Assembly (NCBI GenBank): GCA_016195505.1
Contig: JACPZN010000381.1
Span: 1-10,474, forward strand
DNA: 10,474 nucleotides
Source of the DNA: Nitrospirota bacterium
GTDB taxonomy: Bacteria; Nitrospirota; Nitrospiria; Nitrospirales; Nitrospiraceae
Direction: 5' to 3'
Part shown: one piece after another, positions 6,102 through 10,474 of the stretch
Numbering within the stretch: the first letter of the stretch is position 1
How the letters are laid out: every line of letters starts with the position of its first letter
Notes under the pieces: generated by a model
Told to the model about the DNA's origin: nothing
Databases searched by the model: none
What the model saw: only the letters and a program-made list of their open reading frames with translations
Translations under genes and position numbers: made by a program

Positions 6102-7310
6102 TCAACTCCCACGTCCGGCCAGCACTCCGGATCGCACCCCGATCGCCTTCTTGATTTCCTCCACGATGACTTCTGGGGGCAAGGTCATGCCACCGCAGAC
6201 GCGCGGTCCCGCGATCACCCGCTCACTGCGGGGTATCGTCGCTTTGATTTCTTTGGCCAGCCACCCGATGACATTGAACTCCGGCACAATGATATGCGAG
6301 GCATGCTTGGTCGCTTCGCGAAGTTCTTCCTCCGGCCACGGGCGCAGGGTCTTGATTTTCACCAATCCGACACGAATCCCGTCATCGGCCAGCAGGCGGA
6401 TGGCTTCGCGGCCCTGGGAGACGGCGGTTCCTGACGAGACGATGAGGATGTCGGCATCGCCGTCTTCGATATCGACCAAGCCATCCAACCAGGCAATCGT
6501 GTGCTTGCGGGACCGTTCCGCAGCAGCCCAGATTTCCTGTTGCCAGCTCGCGTGCGTGGCGTAGCTGATGTAGTTACTTTTCATCACGAAGGGATCGCGC
6601 ATCATCCGGACCGGCGGACATTCCATATCCATGCAGGGTACCGGGGACCGGTACGGATCATAGGGCGGCAGGCACATATCGGCGGGAGTCAGATCGACGA
6701 CGTCTTTCGTATGGGTTACGAAAAATCCGTCGCAACAGAGGGCCAACGGCAAATGTACATCCGGTTCCTCCGAGACCATGTAGCCCTTGAGAATCCAGTC
6801 ATAGAAATCCTGTGCGGTTTCTGCATGCCAGACCAGCATGCCTGTATTCATGAGGTAGGCGATCTCGATCGTGTCCGGCTGGATCGACAGGGGGGAATTG
6901 ATGCCGCGGCAGGTCACGATACATTGGATCGGCAATCGTGCCCCGGCCCACATCGGGAAATTTTCCATGGCCCGCATGGTGCCCGGCCCGGCGGTCGTGG
7001 TGAAGACACGGGCTCCGCCAAAGGCGGCGCCGGCGCACTGCGACATCACGGCAAATTCACTCTCCCCGCGGAAGTAATCGCCGATATAGCCCTCGGCAAA
7101 CAGCTCGCCACACAGGGCGGCCGCCTCGCTCTGGGGTGTAATGGGATAGGCGACCATGATGTCGACATTGGCGCGCCTGACAGCTTCCTTAATGACTTCG
7201 CTGCCGGTAAAGAACGACGGCGTGCGAGGCGCCTCGTTCATCATCATGTATGGATCGGTGATAACTTGCCCTTTTTTATTCTTGGTTCCGATGATTGACG
7301 TGGTTTCCAT
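6102..7310 (-). CDS. porA: Pyruvate/2-oxoacid:ferredoxin oxidoreductase alpha subunit
   Basis: A 402-residue subunit holding domains I and II of the family. The start is the ATG at 7310 (METTSIIGTKNKKGQ), preceded by AAGGAGA with eight bases of spacing; the frame is open upstream as far as the preceding gene, but those residues look non-coding. The substrate/TPP-contacting motif YPITPQSE is at 55-62, and the segment GESEFAVMSQCAGAAFGGAR (82-101) with TTTAGPG (104-110) matches the pyrimidine-domain signature. The C-terminal domain II begins around residue 300 (ADILIVSSGTAVSQGREAIR) and reaches VCGGMTLPPE near the end. Length is normal for a separate alpha chain. It follows the Fe-S carrier gene by 59 bases and precedes the two beta genes, so the group is very likely co-transcribed. 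No gamma or ferredoxin domain is fused to it. Confidence 0.95.
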   Translation of the reverse strand: METTSIIGTKNKKGQVITDPYMMMNEAPRTPSFFTGSEVIKEAVRRANVDIMVAYPITPQSEAAALCGELFAEGYIGDYFRGESEFAVMSQCAGAAFGGARVFTTTAGPGTMRAMENFPMWAGARLPIQCIVTCRGINSPLSIQPDTIEIAYLMNTGMLVWHAETAQDFYDWILKGYMVSEEPDVHLPLALCCDGFFVTHTKDVVDLTPADMCLPPYDPYRSPVPCMDMECPPVRMMRDPFVMKSNYISYATHASWQQEIWAAAERSRKHTIAWLDGLVDIEDGDADILIVSSGTAVSQGREAIRLLADDGIRVGLVKIKTLRPWPEEELREATKHASHIIVPEFNVIGWLAKEIKATIPRSERVIAGPRVCGGMTLPPEVIVEEIKKAIGVRSGVLAGRGS

Positions 7311-7369
7311 GACCCGATCTCCTTCATGTCCTATTCGCGTTTCCGAACCGATGTCAGAACGCGATGACG

Positions 7370-7690
7370 TTATGCGCTGAACGAACTGCCGCAGCCGCAG
7401 GTTGTTTTTGCTTGCGGGTTCTTGATTGCAAAGCCAGAGCCTTGCACAGTGTCCTGATAATCGACCACGCATCCGATCAGCAGCGGGGCGCTTTGCGAGT
7501 CCATGATCACTTTCACCTCGCCCTTTTCAACGACCGTGTCGTCGTCTGCCAGCTTGGACTCGAACGCCATCCCGTACTGGTAGCCATGGCAGCCGCCACC
7601 TTTCACGTATACTCGCAGCCCAATCGTATCCGCCTCTTCCTGGATGAGTTCCCGAATCTTCTCTTCAGCCGTCGGCGTGATGGTTATCAT
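7370..7690 (-). CDS. A-type iron-sulfur carrier protein (HesB/IscA/ErpA family)
   Basis: A 106-residue protein. The start is the ATG at 7690 (MITITPTAEEKIRELIQEEA), preceded by an AAGGGGG site; the longer open frame upstream has no family resemblance. The three cluster-binding cysteines are in place: one in GGGCHGYQYG (about 34) and two in CGCGSSF at the C-terminus (about 99 and 101). Many members have Ser where this one has His after the first Cys. The family binds or delivers 2Fe-2S/4Fe-4S clusters to target enzymes in the cytoplasm. It is the first gene of the minus-strand group ahead of an oxidoreductase that needs several 4Fe-4S clusters, which suggests a dedicated maturation role; that part is inference. 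Sequence alone does not separate ErpA from IscA or SufA, so no symbol is given. Confidence 0.93.
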   Translation of the reverse strand: MITITPTAEEKIRELIQEEADTIGLRVYVKGGGCHGYQYGMAFESKLADDDTVVEKGEVKVIMDSQSAPLLIGCVVDYQDTVQGSGFAIKNPQAKTTCGCGSSFSA

Positions 7691-7826
7691 GACAACACCC
7701 CCTTTACTGATCGACTGACATGCGCGACACACCTCAATCGACTTGCGTGTAGAGATACCCCTCCTCGCCAGAAGCGACAATCGCCTCCACGCATAGAAAG
7801 GCAATACAAGCGTTGTGAAAGACACT

Positions 7827-7922
7827 CTGGCGTAGAAGCGGCGGAGACCAGGGAATCAGTCGCGCAGGAGGGAAAGAGGACGCGCGAGGGATAGGACAGT
7901 CGGCGTGGCTCAATACGTCATA
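7827..7922 (-). repeat. Imperfect ~96-base repeat, copy A
   Basis: This copy aligns with 9346-9442 in the same orientation. The first 35 bases after the shared CTGGC-type start differ at about four positions, and the last 30 (from GGACAGTCGGCGTGGCTCAA) at about two. The middle, around AGGAGGGAAAGAGGACGCGC, differs more and carries small indels. Reading frames are not conserved across the two copies, so it is unlikely to be a shared protein. Within it TCGCGC (7860-7865) can pair with GCGCGA (7882-7887), CTGG with CCAG, and CGT with ACG near the end. It is 137 bases upstream of the Fe-S carrier start codon. Confidence 0.75.
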
Positions 7923-7971
7923 CGATCACGCTAAGCGCTATGGGTACCGTAGTCAAGCGGTATTGAGACCT

Positions 7972-8000
7972 ATTATACGCACGCATGCATAGCGTTACAG
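7972..8000 (-). promoter_or_regulatory. Sigma-70-type promoter candidate for the Fe-S carrier/oxidoreductase operon
   Basis: Read on the complement, a perfect TATAAT (7977-7972) lies 17 bases downstream of CTGTAA (8000-7995), which matches the -35 consensus at three of six positions. Spacing is ideal and the direction fits the minus-strand operon. Transcription would start near 7965, giving a long leader that includes repeat copy A. The weak -35 leaves room for an activator or for chance. Confidence 0.4.
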
Positions 8001-8098
8001 GTTTGTGGGATAGAGGATGACTTAGGCTACCGGAAGCGTAGCAGGACACCAAAGTATTAGTGCCACTGTAGAAATAATGATTCGATGACGGAAGGGAT

Positions 8099-8302
8099 CT
8101 ATTGGTCAGAGGACTTCTGCTGTGCTGGCAAATCAGATGTGCCGTTGTCGGCACCATCGACTTCTGTGGATTCTCCTTCCGAGAGCAGATCTTCGATTTG
8201 CCCTTCATGGCACGTCAGACCCTCGGAGGTAGGCTTCGGCCCATGGGCACCAGTTGACTTTCGAGCTTTGTCGCTTCTGCCATCTCCGCAAGATTCTTGC
8301 AT
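8099..8302 (-). CDS. Small acidic, probably disordered protein
   Basis: A 67-residue frame starting at the ATG at 8302, with AGGA about nine bases upstream. Composition is polar and acidic with few hydrophobic residues (EGQIEDLLSEGESTEVDGAD), and there is one Cys in TCHEGQ. It looks intrinsically disordered rather than enzymatic. It lies 121 bases after the FGE-fold gene on the same strand. I recognise no family. Coding status rests on the ribosome-binding site, the biased composition and the lack of any competing gene, so it is moderate. Confidence 0.5.
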   Translation of the reverse strand: MQESCGDGRSDKARKSTGAHGPKPTSEGLTCHEGQIEDLLSEGESTEVDGADNGTSDLPAQQKSSDQ

Positions 8303-8423
8303 GATTGTGGTCCTTGGTTAACGTTCCCGGCCCCTGCCATCACGCGATTGCCAGTTACGCCTTCCGTTAAGATCAACCACGGTATGGAGCTCAAGTTGTT
8401 TGGGCTAACCGCCGAGGTGTGGG

Positions 8424-9065
8424 CTAGAACCCATCCTGCGCACAGCGGACTCCGGCCAAACGTGCTTTGTCCCCTGGAAAACTTTGATCGCGCGAGGCCG
8501 CTTTCAAGGACAGGCTCGAGCCCTGGAACGATCCACCACGCAACACTTTCTCAAGCCCACGACTGGGGCCCTCTGGATTACTCTTTGGACTGGCCGCGTA
8601 ATAACTCTCGTTATACCAGTCGGACACCCACTCGGAGGCATTCCCCGCCATGTCGTACACTCCATCGGAGCTCTTACCTGCCGGGTAGCTACCCACTGGC
8701 CGCAGACTATTACCGTAGGTGTTGCCGGAAGAACCCTGAGCGTAGTTGGCGTGCGCGAAGGTCGGTTCATTATTCCCCCAAGGATACGTCCGCCGATCGG
8801 TCGTCCGCGCTGCCTTTTCCCACTCCGCCTCCGTAGGCAACCGTTTCCGGGCCCAGCGGCAGTATGCATCCGCGGCATGCCAGCTGATCCCAATCACTGG
8901 CTGTTTCCGAGCCTCAGCCTCCACCCCACGGCGTGAATCCACCGAGGCAGCCGCTGCACAGCTCATCACAAACAGACTGGCCAGCGACATCCTCCTAAGC
9001 CATCGCCCGGGAGACGTCTCAAGAAGAGGGCCCTTCAACCTGGTCGTGGGATGTAATATCGACAT
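8424..9065 (-). CDS. FGE/SUMF1-fold (formylglycine-generating-enzyme-like) protein, N-terminally truncated
   Basis: Residues from about 56 to 213 match the C-terminal two thirds of the FGE-sulfatase fold: PVIGISWHAADAYCRWARKR, LPTEAEWEKAAR, YPWGN, a VGSYPAG segment, DGVYDMAGNASEWVSDWY, VLRGGSF and a terminal GVRC. The usual first ~80-100 residues (the part with 'F.i...EVT...Y..F') are missing. In their place is a possible export signal: WLRRM then SLASLFVMSCAAAASV, which could be read as a Tat-like or lipoprotein signal (lipobox VMSC). Starts at 9065 and at 8990 are both possible; the latter is directly abutted by AGGAGG. The catalytic cysteine pair of true FGEs is not evident, so a structural or binding role, as in many bacterial SUMF1-like proteins, or a decaying remnant is more likely than sulfatase maturation. 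Confidence 0.75.
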   Translation of the reverse strand: MSILHPTTRLKGPLLETSPGRWLRRMSLASLFVMSCAAAASVDSRRGVEAEARKQPVIGISWHAADAYCRWARKRLPTEAEWEKAARTTDRRTYPWGNNEPTFAHANYAQGSSGNTYGNSLRPVGSYPAGKSSDGVYDMAGNASEWVSDWYNESYYAASPKSNPEGPSRGLEKVLRGGSFQGSSLSLKAASRDQSFPGDKARLAGVRCAQDGF

Positions 9066-9080
9066 GGTCGAATGTGATCC

Positions 9081-9242
9081 TCAGCTCCAGGTTCGATGGA
9101 TTTCGGTCACATGTTCCACGCCATCTGACTTGGCGATTTCCCACTGCACCTCGTCCGGGATCGTGACCACCTTGCGCTCTGCACAATGCCCGAGGGACAT
9201 CTCTAACTGTGCCCAGAATTGCCCGAACTGTTTCTTATTCAT
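9081..9242 (-). CDS. Small protein, about 53 residues, unknown function
   Basis: On the complement, AAAGGAG (9255-9249) precedes two adjacent ATGs at 9245 and 9242; the second has the better six-base spacing and is taken as start. The product reads MNKKQFGQFWAQLEMSLGHC, then AERKVVTIPDEVQWEIAKSD, then GVEHVTEIHRTWS, ending at TGA. It is soluble, with a single Cys, and composition typical of a real folded small protein. It sits 15 bases upstream of the 9065 start of the FGE-fold gene, so the two may share a transcript. No family is recognised. Repeat copy B lies about 100 bases upstream of it. Confidence 0.6.
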   Translation of the reverse strand: MNKKQFGQFWAQLEMSLGHCAERKVVTIPDEVQWEIAKSDGVEHVTEIHRTWS

Positions 9243-9345
9243 CATGTGCTCCTTTGGTTAGAGGATCGCAGACTACTCCGCATCCCCGATGATAGCCAAG
9301 ATATACGAAGGCGACCTAGACCTGATGGCCGGGGACCCAGGCAAG

Positions 9346-9442
9346 CTGGCGCAGTAGCGGCGGAGACCAGGAAATCAGACGCGCAAATTCGTGCAAGAGG
9401 GATGCGCAGAGATGGGACAGTCGGCGTGGCTCAAGACGTCAT
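9346..9442 (-). repeat. Imperfect ~96-base repeat, copy B
   Basis: This is the second copy of the element at 7827-7922, same orientation, 1,519 bases away. Its variable middle part (AAATTCGTGCAAGAGGGATG) still allows a stem: GCGCA (9381-9385) with TGCGC (9403-9407), at the place where copy A pairs TCGCGC with GCGCGA. CGC-AGTA-GCG near the left end corresponds to CGT-AGAA-GCG in copy A, so pairing is kept with a C-G to T-G change. It is about 104 bases upstream of the 53-residue gene's start. Confidence 0.75.
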
Positions 9443-9462
9443 GCCTGCACCCTACAGGGCAC

Positions 9463-9502
9463 AGAGAGTCCTGTCAATGCATGTTATGCAGTGCAACTCT
9501 CT
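9463..9502. repeat. Long imperfect inverted repeat
   Basis: AGAGAGT (9463-9469) pairs perfectly with ACTCTCT (9496-9502), and inside it TGCAT (9478-9482) pairs with ATGCA (9486-9490) around a GTT loop, with an asymmetric internal loop of eight and five bases. It lies 20 bases beyond repeat copy B, on the upstream side relative to the minus-strand 53-residue gene. It could be a hairpin or an operator; no protein-binding family is recognised. Confidence 0.45.
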
Positions 9503-9739
9503 CGCGGAATCACTATTTCAATGGCAGTTAAACGTTCCGGATGCGATCTGATTGCGCCTGGAACGGGAGCCGATCACATCCAAATGTCTTTCCATCCAGC
9601 CAAGACAGCCGACCTACTCCAGGTTGCGTAGACCTCCCCTGACCATGCACTCTGATGTGTGGTTTGACTCCTGTTCAAGCACGTGTTAGAGTGGACCCTC
9701 GTACGAGCTAGTCTCCTTCCCCTCGCGTTTTCTGTGCCC

Positions 9740-9818
9740 CCTAGTCCCTGCGCGATTGGTTTCCAGCACCAAACGCTCTTAGGGATCCCTCTCCCTAATT
9801 CGCGCGATGGCAGCTAGG
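9740..9818 (+). promoter_or_regulatory. Candidate structured RNA leader (multi-stem junction)
   Basis: Nested pairings give a three-way-junction-like fold. The outer stem is CCTAG (9740-9744) with CTAGG (9814-9818), and the second stem is GCGCGA (9750-9755) with TCGCGC (9800-9805). Two hairpins sit inside: TTGGT/ACCAA (9756-9760, 9768-9772, seven-base loop) and TTAGGG/CCCTAA (9779-9784, 9793-9798, eight-base loop). The 3' arm of the outer stem overlaps AGGAG (9816-9820), a Shine-Dalgarno sequence for the ATG at 9826. It lies just upstream of the gene at 9845. It matches no riboswitch class I can name. Confidence 0.4.
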
Positions 9819-9825
9819 AGAGGAG

Positions 9826-9861
9826 ATGATAAGGTGCGGTATCCGTGCTCACAGAGCTTGA
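9826..9861 (+). CDS. Possible 11-codon upstream ORF
   Basis: AGGAG (9816-9820) is five bases from an ATG at 9826 that opens MIRCGIRAHRA and stops at TGA 9859-9861. It overlaps the GTG start candidate of the next gene in another frame and ends 23 bases before that gene's in-frame ATG at 9884. It could couple translation of the downstream gene, or could be chance. Confidence 0.25.
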   Translation: MIRCGIRAHRA

Positions 9862-10156
9862 CCGACTGATTCAACGGAGCCGAATGATGAAGATGTCAAC
9901 AGCCTGGGGTGGGAATAAAGCGGCGCGCAAGCGGAAACGCCCTGTGCAGAAGCTCAAGATCCGGTGGAATCTCTTGGGACTTCATGACGCGTCCAAAGAG
10001 GGCCCATCGCGCTCAATCGACGAAATTCGGCGGCAAGTGACGTCGCTGGCCAGTCAAGGCTTTGGCCCGGAAACGACGTCACGCTCTACCACCAAGGACG
10101 TACCCATCCGTTCCTCCACGAAAAGCGCGACACGAGGTCGAGGTGCCGCGAAGTAA
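9845..10156 (+). CDS. Basic small protein of unknown function
   Basis: The frame gives 103 residues from GTG 9845, or 90 from ATG 9884 (MMKMSTAWGGNK), which has a GGAG shortly upstream; the shorter form seems at least as likely. The sequence is strongly basic near the N-terminus (AARKRKRPVQKLKIRW), followed by a predicted helical part (SIDEIRRQVTSLASQGFG) and a Ser/Thr/Arg-rich disordered tail ending RGRGAAK. Nucleic-acid binding is plausible from charge only. No family is recognised. It is preceded by the structured segment at 9740-9818 and followed after 24 bases by the charged gene at the right edge. Confidence 0.5.
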   Translation: MLTELDRLIQRSRMMKMSTAWGGNKAARKRKRPVQKLKIRWNLLGLHDASKEGPSRSIDEIRRQVTSLASQGFGPETTSRSTTKDVPIRSSTKSATRGRGAAK

Positions 10157-10180
10157 TCCGTCCCTCAACATGTATTCAGT

Positions 10181-10474
10181 ATGAAGGAGGCTACCATCGG
10201 ACGACCAGGAAAAACGACGATCGCCAAACGCGACCGTGAAAAAGCCAAGCAGATGAGACAACGGGAAAAAGATGAACGCCGTGCCCAGCGCAAGGCCGAC
10301 AAACCCGAACGGCGCCCTACGGCTAGCGGGGAAGATCCCGACTTAGAAGGTCTCCGCTGGGGTCCGCAAGCCCCCCTGTTCTACATCGCGAGTTACGAGC
10401 TGGCGGCGAAGATGCAGTTGCGCGCCGCCGAGGTCTCCGACTTGTCGCGGGAAAGCGCCGCGACGCGCGCGCTC
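10181..10474 (+). CDS. Highly charged N-terminal protein, partial (runs off right edge)
   Basis: The frame is open to the window end for 98 codons. From the ATG at 10181 it reads MKEATIGRPGKTTIAKRDRE, then KAKQMRQREKDERRAQRKAD, then KPERRPTASGEDPDLEGLRW and onward. The Lys/Arg/Glu-rich stretch (about 17-45) is likely a single charged helix. The good ribosome-binding site AAGGAGG lies inside the first codons (10184-10190) and is five bases before an ATC codon at 10196, so the real product may start at that ATC as 'MGRPGKTT'. Small proteins with a 'MGRPGK.T..K' opening and a 'GEDPD' motif are familiar to me from related genomes, where they have no known function; this is recollection only. The segment after GPQAPLFY is less charged and could be a further domain. 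Confidence 0.65.
   Translation, partial: MKEATIGRPGKTTIAKRDREKAKQMRQREKDERRAQRKADKPERRPTASGEDPDLEGLRWGPQAPLFYIASYELAAKMQLRAAEVSDLSRESAATRAL

Larger units (their letters stand above)
7691..8098. other. Gene-free region: probable leader and promoter of the Fe-S carrier/oxidoreductase operon
   Basis: No supported gene lies in these 408 bases. They hold a promoter candidate reading leftward (7972-8000) and copy A of a ~96-base repeated element (7827-7922). They also hold a weak hairpin (TACCG...CGGTA, around 7946-7964) between the two. If the promoter is right, the operon's 5' leader is about 275 bases and contains the whole repeat copy. Confidence 0.55.
9246..9844. other. Gene-free region with a repeat copy and two structured segments
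   Basis: No convincing protein gene is present in these ~600 bases. From left to right they hold the minus-strand ribosome-binding site of the 53-residue gene, repeat copy B (9346-9442), a long imperfect hairpin (9463-9502), a stretch with no recognisable signal (9503-9739), and a multi-stem structured segment (9740-9818) leading into a short upstream ORF. Confidence 0.55.

Noticed and set aside
6501..7298. 265-codon plus-strand open frame
   Set aside because: Entirely antisense to the alpha subunit, which has clear family motifs; the His/Gly/Asp-rich translation is typical of a shadow frame in GC-rich coding sequence.
7918..8208. 96-codon minus-strand frame in the gene-free region
   Set aside because: No ribosome-binding site, composition resembles translated non-coding DNA, and it overlaps the better-supported 67-residue frame and the promoter candidate.
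8297..8936. Two overlapping plus-strand frames (8297-8836 and 8484-8936)
   Set aside because: They lie antisense to the FGE-fold gene, whose motifs are unmistakable; translations are Arg/Pro/Ser-rich without any domain.
7827..9442. CRISPR array or insertion sequence bounded by the two repeats
   Set aside because: There are only two copies, 1.5 kb apart, with no regular spacing, no cas genes, no transposase and no terminal inverted repeats or target duplication.
9219..9551. 110-codon plus-strand frame covering repeat copy B
   Set aside because: The segment AAETRKSDAQ resembles AAETRESVAQ from copy A, which suggested a coding relic, but the frame breaks through indels and a stop in copy A. 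It also runs antisense to the start of the 53-residue gene.
9640..9720. Possible tRNA (GGTTTGACTCC resembles a T-arm)
   Set aside because: No matching acceptor stem, anticodon arm or D-arm could be placed around it.

Overview
The window reads like a chromosomal segment of a Nitrospira-type bacterium (phylum Nitrospirota). The evidence is a pyruvate/2-oxoacid:ferredoxin oxidoreductase cluster of the kind used in the reductive TCA cycle, a moderately high GC content, Shine-Dalgarno-led genes, and several small proteins of a sort common in that group. This placement is inferred from protein character; no database search was possible.

Left part (1-2841). A signal-peptide protein runs off the left edge on the minus strand. 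After a 438-base divergent intergenic region come, on the plus strand, a glycine-rich RRM RNA-binding protein with a strong hairpin behind it and a membrane acyl-lipid desaturase with all three histidine boxes. The desaturase converges on, and overlaps by 11 bases, a minus-strand SAM-dependent methyltransferase.

Central part (3079-7690, all minus strand). This is a probable operon read right to left: an A-type Fe-S carrier (HesB/IscA/ErpA family), the 2-oxoacid:ferredoxin oxidoreductase alpha subunit, two tandem TPP/4Fe-4S beta subunits, a 78-residue protein and a 229-residue protein of unknown function. Both beta subunits keep the TPP motif and the four cluster cysteines. No GxGGQG-type gamma subunit and no ferredoxin-type delta subunit are visible. 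The Fe-S carrier at the head probably supplies clusters to the oxidoreductase. A perfect TATAAT promoter candidate lies far upstream, giving the operon a leader of roughly 275 bases.

Right part (7691-10474). This region is gene-sparse. It holds two copies of a ~96-base imperfect repeat (7827-7922 and 9346-9442) in the same orientation, each about 100-140 bases upstream of a minus-strand gene start. It also holds a 54-residue small protein, an FGE/SUMF1-fold protein lacking its N-terminal half, and a 67-residue acidic protein. On the plus strand a compact multi-stem structure (9740-9818) precedes a small upstream ORF and a basic 103-residue (or shorter) protein. The last gene, highly charged, runs off the right edge; its good ribosome-binding site points to an ATC codon rather than an ATG.

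The observations most worth following are the repeated, apparently structured leader element, the structured region at 9740-9818 whose outer stem overlaps a Shine-Dalgarno sequence, the tandem intact beta subunits, and two genes whose Shine-Dalgarno spacing points to non-standard start codons.
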